Shown here piece after piece: positions 35,103 through 43,798 of a stretch of DNA of 64,000 nt. The DNA is from Paraclostridium sordellii. Lineage in GTDB: Bacteria > Bacillota > Clostridia > Peptostreptococcales > Peptostreptococcaceae. Under the pieces are notes generated by a model, which worked only from the letters and a program-made list of their open reading frames with translations, searched no databases and was not told the DNA's origin. How positions within the stretch are numbered: position 1 is the stretch's first letter; each line of letters starts with the position of its first letter. Position numbers and translations under genes: made by a program. The DNA lies in NCBI RefSeq assembly GCF_000953675.1, contig NZ_LN679998.1, positions 581,911-645,910 on the forward strand, written 5' to 3'.

Positions 35103-35985
35103 TATTTTATATAATATAAAGCAAGGATTAAAAGGACTTTTAAGTAGTAAAACTATGAGTTTTATATCTATTGGCTCTGTTAGTGCATCCTTGATAATAC
35201 TTGGCGTAGTAATTTCTATAGTTTTAAATACAAATCAATTTATGGAAAGCACAAAAGATGAGGTAAATGAAATCAGAGCTATTATACCTAATAACTTAGT
35301 TCAATCAGATAAAGAGTTGATTAAGTCACAGATAAAATCACTAGAAGGTGTTAAATCAGTAAAGTTTGAGAGTAAAGAAAAAGCCTTTAAGGATATGAAA
35401 TCTAGTTGGGGAGATGAAAAATATCTTTTAGATGGTATGGAAAATCCATTAGATGATTACTTTAGAATAACTATAAATAACTCAGAGGATATTGTTAAAA
35501 TATCTAATAAATTAAGTGACATAAAAAATATAACTAAGGTTGATTATTACCAAGACATAATGAAAAATTTTTTAGTGCTTTCAAATACTATAAAAAAAGT
35601 TGGAAGTATTATCATAATATGTTTATTCATAGTTTGTTTGTTTATGATATCAAATACTATACGAGCTAGAGTATATAGTAAAAAAGAAGAAATAAAAATA
35701 ATGAGATATGTTGGTGCAAGTAAGAAATTTATAAGAGCTCCATTTTTAATAGAAGGATTTATGATAGGTTTAGTAGGAGCAGTAATAGCAACTATAGTAT
35801 CAGTTTTTATATATGGATATGTATATAACAATATTGGAACAAATCTATTATTTATGTCATCAGGTAATATTTTAATACCTATACAAAGTATAGGCATAAA
35901 ATTAGGGTCAATATTTTTATTAACTGGAACTTTAATCGGAATTATCGGAAGTGCAATATCACTTAGAAAACATTTAAAAGTATAA
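35086..35985 (+). CDS. ftsX: Cell-division protein FtsX
   Basis: 299-residue permease-like protein. TM1 is near 20-45 after a cytoplasmic N-terminus ([20 protein letters not shown]), then a large extracellular loop (about 45-170), then three TMs (near 172-195, 222-245 and 270-290) with [29 protein letters not shown] inside the ftsE end sets the ATG at 35086. The extracellular loop should contact the coiled-coil M23 protein encoded next. Confidence 0.96.
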   Translation: MNLMYSILYNIKQGLKGLLSSKTMSFISIGSVSASLIILGVVISIVLNTNQFMESTKDEVNEIRAIIPNNLVQSDKELIKSQIKSLEGVKSVKFESKEKAFKDMKSSWGDEKYLLDGMENPLDDYFRITINNSEDIVKISNKLSDIKNITKVDYYQDIMKNFLVLSNTIKKVGSIIIICLFIVCLFMISNTIRARVYSKKEEIKIMRYVGASKKFIRAPFLIEGFMIGLVGAVIATIVSVFIYGYVYNNIGTNLLFMSSGNILIPIQSIGIKLGSIFLLTGTLIGIIGSAISLRKHLKV

Positions 35986-36005
35986 AATTATGGGGGAAAA
36001 TTATT

Positions 36006-37097
36006 ATGAAGAAGTTATCAGTAACTCTAGCCTTATTTTTATTTCTAAGCACAGGGCTTAGTTATGCACAACCTAAAAAAGAAGAGCTAGATGAAAAACT
36101 TAAGCAAAATAGACAAAAACAAGATAATTTAGGTAATGAAATAGAGTCAATAGATTCAGAGATTGAAAAAATCAATATGGAAATATCTAAAATAAATGAT
36201 AAAGTTGGACAAGCTAATCAAAAGATAGAAATTTTAAAAAATGATATAAAAGCTACTGAAGGAGAAATAGATGATATTTCTAAAAAAATAGCAATTAACG
36301 AAGAAAAGTTAGGGGAAAGGCTAAAAGCAATAAACAATAATTATTCTATAAGCTATATAAAAGTACTTTTAGATAGCGAATCTATATCGGACTTTTTTAA
36401 TAATATATATTTAGTTAAACAGGTTGTATCTTATGATAAAGAAATAATTAAAGAACTAGATAATGATAAGAGTGAATTCGATAAGAAAAAAGAAGAATTA
36501 AATAAGAAGAAAGAAGAGAGCCAGTTATTAACAGATACTCTAAAAACAGATCAAGATAATTTAGAAGTTAAAAAGAATGAAGTTCAGTCTAAAAAAGATG
36601 AAGTTCAAAGCTTAAAAAGTAAGTTAGAACAAGAAGAGAATAGTTTAGAAAGTGAAATATCTAAACTAACTATGGATGCAGGGCAAATAGAAGCGGGTAC
36701 AGTTATTAGCAGTGGATCTTGGCCAGTACCTGGACATACTTCAATAAGTTCTCCTTATGGATACAGAACTCATCCTGTATTAGGGACTCAAAAAATGCAT
36801 ACAGGAATTGATATACCAGCGCCGACGGGAACTCCTATAGTAGCTATAGATAATGGAGTAGTTATTTTCTCGGGGGTACAAAATGGATATGGAAATGTTG
36901 TTATGATTAAACATAGTGATGGAAAAGTGTCATTAATGGCACATAACTCATCTAACTTAGTAAGTGTAGGTCAACAAGTTCAAAAAGGACAAGTTGTGGC
37001 AAAGATAGGATCAACTGGAATGTCAACAGGTCCACACACTCATTTTGAAATAAGAATAAATGGACAACATACAAATCCTTTAGCTTATTTAAATTAG
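36006..37097 (+). CDS. EnvC-like coiled-coil M23 peptidase
   Basis: 363-residue secreted peptidoglycan hydrolase or hydrolase activator. Signal peptide about 1-21 (ends GLSYAQP). A coiled coil spans roughly 25-225 with many Glu/Lys heptads ([20 protein letters not shown]). The C-terminal LytM/M23 domain keeps the zinc ligands: [15 protein letters not shown] and [11 protein letters not shown]. Since those residues are intact it is likely an active endopeptidase, like pneumococcal PcsB-type partners of FtsEX rather than the inactive E. coli EnvC. Last gene of ftsEX operon; SD TGGGGG. Confidence 0.93.
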   Translation: MKKLSVTLALFLFLSTGLSYAQPKKEELDEKLKQNRQKQDNLGNEIESIDSEIEKINMEISKINDKVGQANQKIEILKNDIKATEGEIDDISKKIAINEEKLGERLKAINNNYSISYIKVLLDSESISDFFNNIYLVKQVVSYDKEIIKELDNDKSEFDKKKEELNKKKEESQLLTDTLKTDQDNLEVKKNEVQSKKDEVQSLKSKLEQEENSLESEISKLTMDAGQIEAGTVISSGSWPVPGHTSISSPYGYRTHPVLGTQKMHTGIDIPAPTGTPIVAIDNGVVIFSGVQNGYGNVVMIKHSDGKVSLMAHNSSNLVSVGQQVQKGQVVAKIGSTGMSTGPHTHFEIRINGQHTNPLAYLN

Positions 37098-37103
37098 CAT
37101 TTT

Positions 37104-37142
37104 AAGGCAATGGTAAATTTTATATTACCATTGCTTTTTTAT
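37104..37142 (+). terminator. Terminator after ftsEX-M23 operon
   Basis: GCAATGGTAA and TTACCATTGC arms followed by TTTTTTATTT. Confidence 0.93.
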
Positions 37143-37189
37143 TTGTTATAATTATATACTATATTTATGATAAGTTAGGAGAGGAGCAT

Positions 37190-37696
37190 ATGATGAATCA
37201 AGAATATATAGTAGTAGATTTAGAGACGACAGGACTTGACCCATATAAGGGTTGTGAAATTATAGAAATAGGTGTCACAGAAATAAACAATAATAAAATA
37301 GGAAGAAATTATTCTAGACTTATAAAACCAAATGGAATAATTCCCACTTTTATAACAGATATAACTAATATAAGTAATGAAATGGTGGAAAATGAAAAAA
37401 GTTTAAAAGAAGTTTTACCTAAGTTTAGAGAATATATAGGTGATAAAACTGTAATAGCTCATAATGCAAAGTTTGATTTAAAGTTTCTAAATTATTATTT
37501 AAATGAAATGGGATTAGAACCTATAACTAACCATATTTGTACATTAGAACTATTAAAACAAAATAAAGAATATAAAGGGAAAAATAAAAAATTAGAAACT
37601 GCATGTGAATACTACAATATAGAAAATAAAAATGCACATAGAGCAGATAGTGATACATTAGCTACTGCTAAACTATTTCTTGTATTAAATAAATAA
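37190..37696 (+). CDS. DnaQ-like 3'-5' exonuclease (DEDDh)
   Basis: 168-residue single-domain exonuclease. ExoI is VVDLETTGLDP, ExoII is VIAHNAKFDLKFLN, ExoIII is HRADSDTLATAKL (His-x4-Asp). Such stand-alone epsilon-like proteins may proofread or degrade nucleic acid ends. The ATGs at 37190 and 37193 are both compatible with GGAGAGGAG. It is monocistronic with a strong terminator. Confidence 0.92.
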   Translation: MMNQEYIVVDLETTGLDPYKGCEIIEIGVTEINNNKIGRNYSRLIKPNGIIPTFITDITNISNEMVENEKSLKEVLPKFREYIGDKTVIAHNAKFDLKFLNYYLNEMGLEPITNHICTLELLKQNKEYKGKNKKLETACEYYNIENKNAHRADSDTLATAKLFLVLNK

Positions 37697-37743
37697 AAAA
37701 GCATTCATGCTAATTAGAAAATTAGTATGAATGCTTTTTTATT
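37695..37743 (+). terminator. Terminator after exonuclease
   Basis: AAAAGCATTCATGCTAATT and AATTAGTATGAATGCTTTT arms with a T-rich tail. Confidence 0.92.
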
Positions 37744-37820
37744 TATGTTTTTGTGTTTATTTATAGCTAAAAATCATAGTATATATAAGTCATAAAAAAG
37801 CAGAGTTAGGAGTGACAGTA

Positions 37821-37874
37821 ATGGGGGAGACTAGAGGTAGATTTTTAGGTGGTGATACTATATTATGGATATAA
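37821..37874 (+). CDS. Possible 17-residue leader peptide overlapping the kinase start
   Basis: AGGAG at 37809-37813 precedes ATG at 37821 by seven bases. The frame reads MGETRGRFLGGDTILWI and stops at 37872-37874, ten bases into the kinase gene. The overlap (start codon of the kinase inside its Leu-Trp codons) suggests translational coupling. Expression is not proven; it may be only a control leader. Confidence 0.45.
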   Translation: MGETRGRFLGGDTILWI

Positions 37875-38926
37875 TTGCTAATATAGATTTAAAGATAATA
37901 AAACCTTTAAAATCAGAAGGTGTAAACTCTAAATTATATTTAGTTGAAGATGTACAAATGGGAAAAAAATTTATTTTGAAAAAAATAAAAAAGTCATCTT
38001 TTAAAAATCCAGATAAATGTTTTGAAGAACCTAAAAAAATTTGCAAGGCAAATCATTCTAATATAATAAAAATTAATCATGTTTCATATGATGATGAAAA
38101 TATATATATAACTATGCCATATTATAACAAAGGTTCACTGTACCACTTATTACAAACTAGGAGTTTAACAATTGAAGAAATAAAAAATTATGCTTTAGAT
38201 TTCTTATCAGCCGTTGATTATATACACAGTATAGGAATTGCTCATTGTGATATAAAACCTAATAATATATTAATTAGTAATGAAAATAAAGCTATATTAA
38301 CAGACTTTGGTTCTGCTGTTTATTTAAATAAAGATGGAATAGGAAAATTAAGAAATGTATATTACAAACATATAGCACCTGAACAATGTAAAAGTACAAC
38401 TATAACAAATAAAGTTGATATTTATCAAATAGGTACAACTTTATATAGGATGTGTAATGGAAACCTGGAATATAATACTCAATTAAAAAAATATAAAGAT
38501 ATTAATATGGTAAAGATAGCATCAGCATGTGGAAAGTTCCCAATAAGAAATAAATACTTACCTCATATACCAAAATCTATGAGTAAAATAATAGAAAAAT
38601 GTATAAATGTTAATCCAGAAGATAGATATGAAAATGTATCTGAAATAATTGAAGATATTCAAAAGATAGATGAAAATTTAAATTGGAAATGTCAATTTGA
38701 AGAAGATATTTATTATTTTATAAGAAATAACAAAGACAATAGTACAACTCAAGTTATAGCTAGTAAAGATGAAGATTACTGGAGTATAAAAACTGTTAGA
38801 GTTAATAAAGAAACTAGAAAATATACCGTATATAAGGGATATTGTTATGAATATATTGAAAAAAGATCAGAAGCCTTTAAGGAAATAAATAAAATAATAG
38901 CCTTACTTTCATACCGATCAAAGTAA
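37865..38926 (+). CDS. Soluble Hanks-type Ser/Thr protein kinase
   Basis: 353 residues, no TM and no PASTA domains, so it is distinct from PrkC. Lys39 (FILKK) is the ATP-anchoring lysine, His127-Cys-Asp129 in IAHCDIKPNN is the catalytic loop (non-RD: Cys replaces Arg), Asp147 in LTDFGSAVY binds Mg, and HIAPEQC replaces APE. The kinase core ends near 265. The C-terminal 85 residues, rich in Tyr and charges (YYFIRNNKDNSTTQVIASKD), match nothing I know and may bind a ligand or substrate. AGGTGG precedes the ATG. No phosphatase gene is adjacent. Confidence 0.9.
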   Translation: MDIIANIDLKIIKPLKSEGVNSKLYLVEDVQMGKKFILKKIKKSSFKNPDKCFEEPKKICKANHSNIIKINHVSYDDENIYITMPYYNKGSLYHLLQTRSLTIEEIKNYALDFLSAVDYIHSIGIAHCDIKPNNILISNENKAILTDFGSAVYLNKDGIGKLRNVYYKHIAPEQCKSTTITNKVDIYQIGTTLYRMCNGNLEYNTQLKKYKDINMVKIASACGKFPIRNKYLPHIPKSMSKIIEKCINVNPEDRYENVSEIIEDIQKIDENLNWKCQFEEDIYYFIRNNKDNSTTQVIASKDEDYWSIKTVRVNKETRKYTVYKGYCYEYIEKRSEAFKEINKIIALLSYRSK

Positions 38927-39027
38927 GGCTCTTAAAGGGGTAAAATATATTATAAAAAGGGGTTTATTAGGGAATATATTTTATTTGGGGAGTAAAAATT
39001 TTAAGGTTATCAGGGGAATAACCTTCT
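38885..39027 (-). ncRNA. Candidate Spo0A-controlled C-rich small RNA, antisense to the kinase 3' end
   Basis: The minus strand has a near-consensus promoter (39034-39062) predicting a start near 39027. The RNA would open with AAGGTTAT-TCCCCTG-ATAACCTT (hairpin with a CCCC loop), then carry CTCCCC, TTCCC, ACCCC and ACCCC in otherwise A/T sequence. It would end at a hairpin formed by 38899-38909 and 38920-38930, which covers the kinase stop codon, with a T-rich tail. No ORF of note is present. Length about 140 nt. The C-runs could pair with G-rich Shine-Dalgarno sequences. Confidence 0.55.
38886..38930 (-). terminator. Hairpin ending the candidate antisense RNA
   Basis: AGCCTTACTTT (38899-38909) and AAAGTAAGGCT (38920-38930). 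Reading minus, the tail ATTATTTTATTTATTT follows. On the plus strand there is no T-run, so orientation favours the minus transcript. Confidence 0.6.
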
Positions 39028-39033
39028 GAAATA

Positions 39034-39062
39034 ATAATAACAAAATTCGACAAAAGTGTCAA
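39034..39062 (-). promoter_or_regulatory. Minus-strand promoter of the candidate antisense RNA
   Basis: TTGACA (39057-39062), 17-base spacer, TATTAT (39034-39039), read on the minus strand. Confidence 0.65.
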
Positions 39063-39074
39063 CAATTTTCGACA
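39046..39074. promoter_or_regulatory. Pair of Spo0A-type boxes
   Basis: TTCGACAAAA at 39046 and again at 39068, each the inverse of the 0A box TTTTGTCGAA, 22 bases apart (two helical turns). One is in the promoter spacer and one is just upstream of the -35. Confidence 0.6.
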
Positions 39075-39086
39075 AAAAATATAAAT

Positions 39087-39121
39087 AAAAAAAGAAAAGC
39101 ATAATAGCTTTTCTTTTTTTA
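39087..39121. terminator. Terminator of the ferredoxin gene
   Basis: AAAAAAAGAAAAGC-ATAATA-GCTTTTCTTTTTTT; A- and T-runs on both sides allow use in either direction. Confidence 0.85.
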
Positions 39122-39140
39122 TTATAATTATTTATATGTA

Positions 39141-39311
39141 TTAATCTGGTTGAGGAGCATCAACAGGACATACGCTGTTGCAAGTTCCACACTCTATACA
39201 TATATCTGGATCTATAACATATTTGTCATCTCCAGCAGATATACAGCTAACTGGGCACTCTGGTTCACAAGCACCACAGCTTATACAAGCATCATTTATT
39301 TTGTAAGCCAT
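39141..39311 (-). CDS. 2[4Fe-4S] clostridial ferredoxin
   Basis: A 56-residue electron carrier for low-potential reactions such as pyruvate:ferredoxin oxidoreductase and hydrogenase. Two complete cluster motifs are seen: CISCGACEPECP (from residue 9) and CIECGTCNSVCP (from 38), each CxxCxxCxxxCP, in pseudo-symmetric halves. The frame opens MAYKINDACISCG and ends PVDAPQPD. AGGAGGTAATTATT precedes the ATG at 39311. It is monocistronic, flanked by the antisense-RNA region on one side and a GT51 gene on the other. Confidence 0.96.
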   Translation of the reverse strand: MAYKINDACISCGACEPECPVSCISAGDDKYVIDPDICIECGTCNSVCPVDAPQPD

Positions 39312-39532
39312 AATAATTACCTCCTAAAAAACTTATTCAATATACATTATACCCAAAAAAATCAAGTTTACCCAATAAATTTTAAAAAAATTATAAAAAA
39401 AATTTTTAATAATTAATGAGAAAAGATAAAACAATATAAATATATATAAATTAATATTACAAAATTTTAAGCTTTGATTTATTTGACATAAAAAGGTATA
39501 ATTACTCATATATTTAAAAAGGAGCGTAAAAA

Positions 39533-40438
39533 ATGAGTTACTATGATGACGAAAAAAATAAAATAAGGCGAAAAAAAGTTAGCTCAAGTAATAAAAACTC
39601 AAATACAAAATCGACCCCTAAAAGAAGTATAAATGAAAACAAAAAAGAATCCACATATAATAAAAATAATAGAGTAAGTAAAGGTAAGAGAGTTCAAAAA
39701 GGAAGAGCTAATAAAAAGAAGAAAAGTAAAAAAATATTAGGCTTAATAAAGAAGCTATTAATATTTGTGTTAATAATAGCGTTTGTAGGAGCCATAGCAG
39801 GAAATGCTCTTTTAAATGTAATGTTTAAAAACAGTCCAAAACTTACATATGATTATATGAGAGAAAAATCAATCAGTAGTGACTATGTAAGTATAGGTAA
39901 AATACCTCAAAATTTACAGCATGCAGTTGTATCAATAGAAGATGAAAGATTTTTTAAACATAAAGGTGTAGATTATCAGTCTTTAGCAAGGTCTGTAGTT
40001 CATAATATATTTAGTAAAAGTACTCAAGGTGGTAGTACTTTAGAAATGCAAGTTTCTAAAAACTTATTAACTAGCATGGACCAAACAGTAAAAAGAAAGC
40101 TTAGAGATATGTATAATGCTAAGCAAATGGATAAAAATATGAATAAAAGAGAGATATTAGAACTTTATCTAAATAATATATATTTAGGAAAAGGAATATA
40201 TGGTGTTGCTAAAGGTGCTAAGGTATATTTTGATAAAGATGTAAGCGAACTTAATTTAGGGGAGTGTGCATTACTTGCTGGAATAACTAATAGCCCAGGA
40301 GTATACTCAAAAGATTATAACGCAGCCAAAAAAAGAAGAGATGTAATATTATATAAAATGATGGACTTAGGATATATAACCAAAGACGAATACGAAAGAG
40401 CAAAACGTGAAGAAAGTCCTATGAATATACAAAACTAA
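39533..40438 (+). CDS. Monofunctional GT51 peptidoglycan glycosyltransferase
   Basis: Polymerises lipid II into glycan strands at the outer membrane face. 301 residues: a very basic cytoplasmic tail (1-66, many Lys/Ser/Asn), one TM (about 70-92), then the GT51 domain. Catalytic Glu136 is in VSIEDERFFKHKGVD. The second motif is QGGSTLEMQVSKNL, varying from the usual GGSTITQQ. KREILELYLNNIYLG is motif four. The transpeptidase domain of class A PBPs is absent. AAAGGAGC precedes the ATG. An 11-base gap leads to the next gene. Confidence 0.94.
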   Translation: MSYYDDEKNKIRRKKVSSSNKNSNTKSTPKRSINENKKESTYNKNNRVSKGKRVQKGRANKKKKSKKILGLIKKLLIFVLIIAFVGAIAGNALLNVMFKNSPKLTYDYMREKSISSDYVSIGKIPQNLQHAVVSIEDERFFKHKGVDYQSLARSVVHNIFSKSTQGGSTLEMQVSKNLLTSMDQTVKRKLRDMYNAKQMDKNMNKREILELYLNNIYLGKGIYGVAKGAKVYFDKDVSELNLGECALLAGITNSPGVYSKDYNAAKKRRDVILYKMMDLGYITKDEYERAKREESPMNIQN

Positions 40439-40448
40439 GGAGAATTTT

Positions 40449-40868
40449 ATGAGTAAGTACAAGTTTAAATTTAAAGATAAAGAATATGAGTTAAATAAAT
40501 CTAATTGTAGTGGAGTTATAAACGATGAAGATAAACCTGTAACAAATATAGATTTAGATGAAGTTTTAAGACTTTTAAATGAAACTCAAGATGTTGATTT
40601 TGATTTAGAGTATTATCAAGAAGCTTGCCCTGAATGTTTAAGTGGGGTTAAGGAAAAACAAAAGTTCTTTGGATTTTTAGAATATCATTTTTATTTATTT
40701 ACTAAAAATGGAGAATATGTAATAAGTGATATAAGTAAAGATTATGAAGGCTTGTCATTTAATAAGTTAAGTAGAGCTGGAAAAGTAGATGATAGTTATA
40801 TAGTTAGTATAATAATGTGTGAAAGTTGTTCTGATTATATAGTTCAAATAGAAAATTGTATAGTATAA
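40449..40868 (+). CDS. Conserved clostridial protein with two CxxC motifs (DUF3785-like)
   Basis: 139 residues, cytoplasmic and acidic. It opens YKFKFKDKEYELNKSNCSGV and has Cys pairs ACPECLSG (about 58) and CESCSDY (about 122), which could bind zinc or an Fe-S cluster, or act in redox. I associate this pattern with DUF3785 but cannot verify it. It lies directly downstream of the GT51 gene (TAAGGAGAA SD between) and shares its transcript. Confidence 0.75.
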   Translation: MSKYKFKFKDKEYELNKSNCSGVINDEDKPVTNIDLDEVLRLLNETQDVDFDLEYYQEACPECLSGVKEKQKFFGFLEYHFYLFTKNGEYVISDISKDYEGLSFNKLSRAGKVDDSYIVSIIMCESCSDYIVQIENCIV

Positions 40869-40899
40869 AAAATGCTGCTATAATAGCAGCTTTTTTTAT
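40868..40899. terminator. Terminator between convergent genes
   Basis: AAAATGCTGCTA-TAA-TAGCAGCTTTT followed by T-run. Confidence 0.9.
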
Positions 40900-40905
40900 A
40901 AACTT

Positions 40906-41547
40906 TTATAAATAGGTGTTAAATACTATGCCTACTTGAGCTTTTACTTCTAAATCTCCTGAGGATAAAAATGGAGAACTTGAATAAGCTATATTTTTTT
41001 GAGAAACTGAATATATTGATGTACTATTTTCAGAAATGCTCTCAGGTAATGGTTTTAACCTTATATTAAGACTTTTAGACAATAGATTTCCTTTATTTAA
41101 AGCATCTTGTGTAGCTTTTAATAAGGCTTTTTTATAATGATGATTAACATTAGATAAAGTAAATGAAATATTAACTTCGCTATTTGCTCCATTTTCTATG
41201 GCTAAAGAATAAATGTCTCCTAAGTTTTTGATATCTTCAACTTCTATGGTTATATTAGTTGTAATTTCATAACCGATAACTTGATTAGTTGCATTATCTC
41301 TAATTCTTTTTATAACAACATCATCTGCATTTATATTTTCTCTTGGAATTTTATAATCTGTCAAACTTGTTATTACAGCATTTACTGTATTTGTATTTTC
41401 AACCTGAGCTACCTGAACATCCTCATTAGATGTTGTAACACCAACCTTTAAAATAGCTAAATCTGATTTAACTTTTACAATTCCAACGCCATTTACAGAT
41501 AACTGACCTTTTTCTCTAATGGCATTGTTCATATTCATATACTGCAT
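40906..41547 (-). CDS. SIMPL-domain (DUF541) protein
   Basis: 213 residues. It opens with INxGxG-type LSVNGVGIVKVKSDLAILKVGV and continues VQVAQVENTNTVNAVITSL and NINADDVVIKRIRD, the hallmarks of SIMPL/BP26 proteins, which form ring-like channels-shaped oligomers. Most relatives are exported, but this one has no signal peptide, so it is cytosolic. Role unknown, sometimes linked to oxidative stress. AAGGAGGAG precedes the ATG at 41547. Confidence 0.88.
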   Translation of the reverse strand: MQYMNMNNAIREKGQLSVNGVGIVKVKSDLAILKVGVTTSNEDVQVAQVENTNTVNAVITSLTDYKIPRENINADDVVIKRIRDNATNQVIGYEITTNITIEVEDIKNLGDIYSLAIENGANSEVNISFTLSNVNHHYKKALLKATQDALNKGNLLSKSLNIRLKPLPESISENSTSIYSVSQKNIAYSSSPFLSSGDLEVKAQVGIVFNTYL

Positions 41548-41655
41548 AATACTCCTCCTTTTAGAATTGCATTTAGTATAAATATACTAAGATGGAAGAT
41601 AATTTATGAGTGTAGTATAATTATATTCTAAGAAAGTTTAAATGAGGAGGAATAT

Positions 41656-42936
41656 ATGCAACCATTAGCAGATAAATTAAGACCTCAACAAATTGATGAT
41701 ATGGTCGGGCAATCACATATAATTGGAAAAGGTAAAATTATAAATAAACTTATACAGAATAAAACAATACCAAATATGATATTTTATGGACCTCCTGGAA
41801 CAGGCAAGACTACATTAGCTAATATTATTGCTAATGTTACGGGGAAAAAATATATAAAGTTAAATGCTGTAAACTGTGGAGTAAAAGAAATTAAAGAGGC
41901 TATAGATAGTAGTAAAAGAGATTTATTTTCATATAATGGAATAATTTTAATGCTTGATGAGATTCAAGCTTTAAATAGAAAGCAACAACAATCCCTTTTA
42001 GAAGTAATAGAAGATGGTTCAGTTACACTTATAGCTAGCACCGCTGATAATCCATATTTTGTTGTATATAAGGCGATTTTAAGCCGAAGTTCAATTTTTG
42101 AATTTAAACCTATAAATAAAAATGATATATTGATAGGTCTTAAAAAATCCGTAGAAAAACTTAAAACTATATATAGATATGAAAGTATAAATGTTGAAGA
42201 AAAGGCATTAGAGTATATAGCTCAAACTTGTAATGGAGACATGAGAAGTGCTCTAAATAAGTTAGAATTAGTTTTTAATATAGGAATAGATATAACTTCT
42301 AATTGTGTAGATATAACACTAGAAAATGTTATTGATTGTTCTAGTATAAAGATGTTAAATTTTGATAGGGGTGGAGATGATGGTTACTCTATATTATCTG
42401 CATTTCACAAGTCTTTAAGAGGATCAGATCCAGATGCAGCAATTCATTACTTAGCAAGGCTTGTAAAAGCAGGGGATATACAGGGAGTAACTAGAAGATT
42501 ACTTTGCGTTGCAAGTGAAGATATCGGTTTGGCTGTGCCACAAGCCATAACTATAACGGAGGCTTGCGTTTCAGCGGCACTTCAATTAGGATTTCCTGAA
42601 GCTAGGATTCCACTAGCACAAGCTACAATATATTTGGCACAATGTCCTAAGTCAAACTCTGTGATAAGTGCAATAGATATGGCTTTAGCAGATTTGGATA
42701 CAATAGAAACAGGAGATATACCAAATCATTTAAAAGATGCTCATTATTCAGGTGCTGCTGATTTAGGTAGAGGTGTTGATTATAAATATCCTCATGATTA
42801 TCCAAATCATTATATTAATCAGCAATACTTACCAGATCCTATAAAAGATAGAAAGTATTACAATCCAGGAAATAATAAAAATGAAAAGTCATTTGAAAAT
42901 TATTGGGATACACTAAAAAATTTAAAGAGTAAATAA
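41656..42936 (+). CDS. rarA: Replication-associated recombination protein A
   Basis: AAA+ ATPase (MgsA/RarA/WRNIP1) acting at stalled replication forks; 426 residues. Walker A GPPGTGKTT, Walker B ILMLDEIQAL, sensor 1 in LIASTADNPYF, arginine finger region ILSRSSIFEF. The C-terminal tetramerisation region contains GSDPDAAIHYLARLVKAGD and YKYPHDYPNHYINQQYLPD, both diagnostic. GAGGAGG precedes the ATG. Confidence 0.97.
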   Translation: MQPLADKLRPQQIDDMVGQSHIIGKGKIINKLIQNKTIPNMIFYGPPGTGKTTLANIIANVTGKKYIKLNAVNCGVKEIKEAIDSSKRDLFSYNGIILMLDEIQALNRKQQQSLLEVIEDGSVTLIASTADNPYFVVYKAILSRSSIFEFKPINKNDILIGLKKSVEKLKTIYRYESINVEEKALEYIAQTCNGDMRSALNKLELVFNIGIDITSNCVDITLENVIDCSSIKMLNFDRGGDDGYSILSAFHKSLRGSDPDAAIHYLARLVKAGDIQGVTRRLLCVASEDIGLAVPQAITITEACVSAALQLGFPEARIPLAQATIYLAQCPKSNSVISAIDMALADLDTIETGDIPNHLKDAHYSGAADLGRGVDYKYPHDYPNHYINQQYLPDPIKDRKYYNPGNNKNEKSFENYWDTLKNLKSK

Positions 42937-42937
42937 A

Positions 42938-42978
42938 TAAAAAGAAGCTATTTCAAATACTTGATAGCTTCTTTTGTT
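42938..42978 (+). terminator. Terminator after rarA
   Basis: AAAAGAAGCTA and TAGCTTCTTTT arms around a 14-base loop. Confidence 0.82.
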
Positions 42979-43048
42979 ATGTATAAAATTTAAAAACGCT
43001 TTGTTTTATAAAATCTATTGAAGAAATATTTATAATAGATTTTATATT

Positions 43049-43606
43049 TTACATTCTTTTATATATAATTGGATCTACAAATCCAAAAGTAATCTTATCA
43101 TTTTTATAAAAGACCTCACTTACATAAAGTACATCTTTTTCAATTCTTTCTTTTAATTCAAACTTAGTAATAGGAGTAAAATAACTAGTACTTTCTCCAG
43201 TAAAAACACCATTACATTCATCATATACCATAGGAGTAAACTTTTCAGAAACAATTAACTCATTAAAATCCATAACTAAATTTTTATTATCATTTCTAAA
43301 GTCTTCTTTAGTTATACCTTTTGGTAATTCATATGATGTTAAAACAACTTTATTATTATCGTTTAAAGTAAATAAAAATAAATGAGGTAATATATTATTA
43401 AAATTTCCTTGTTTATAATAACTTTCTTCAATTACAAAATATCCTTTGAAATCATTAGGTAAATTTTTGATTTTTTCATTACAAATACCATTTATATGTT
43501 TTGCACAAGGATGCTTAACTTCTCCAGATTCTAGCTCTTTTGCTAGTTGCTCATCATTATTAAATGTTCCACATAAGTTTTTTATAAATTCATCTAATAC
43601 AGTCAT
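43049..43606 (-). CDS. Hypothetical protein, 185 residues
   Basis: I do not recognise the family. It is soluble and mixed alpha/beta. An N-terminal helix (MTVLDEFIKNLCGTFNND) is followed by HPCAKHINGICNEKI with two Cys and two His close together, then beta-rich segments (GYFVIEESYYK, LPHLFLFTLNDNNKVVLTSY, YFTPITKFELKERI). The pattern recalls a lipocalin-like or chromophore-lyase barrel, but this is only an impression. It is transcribed alone; AAGAAGG lies before the ATG at 43606. Confidence 0.7.
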   Translation of the reverse strand: MTVLDEFIKNLCGTFNNDEQLAKELESGEVKHPCAKHINGICNEKIKNLPNDFKGYFVIEESYYKQGNFNNILPHLFLFTLNDNNKVVLTSYELPKGITKEDFRNDNKNLVMDFNELIVSEKFTPMVYDECNGVFTGESTSYFTPITKFELKERIEKDVLYVSEVFYKNDKITFGFVDPIIYKRM

Positions 43607-43798
43607 AATTAAGCCTTCTTTCTGAAATTTAATATTTTATTAAAGTCACTATAGCACTAAATTAAAATATTTACAAGTTAAATGATTTTGAATTCATAAT
43701 TATTTTCAAATAAGAAGGATTGATACCGTATTATAAAGAATAAATGTTTTATAAAAAACATATTATTTAACATAAAGATTGGTATAACGGAGGATATA

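Noticed and set aside
38927-39020. G-runs on the plus strand after the kinase as a G-quadruplex or 3' UTR element
   Set aside because: The runs are far apart, and the promoter, boxes and terminator on the minus strand give a more coherent explanation.
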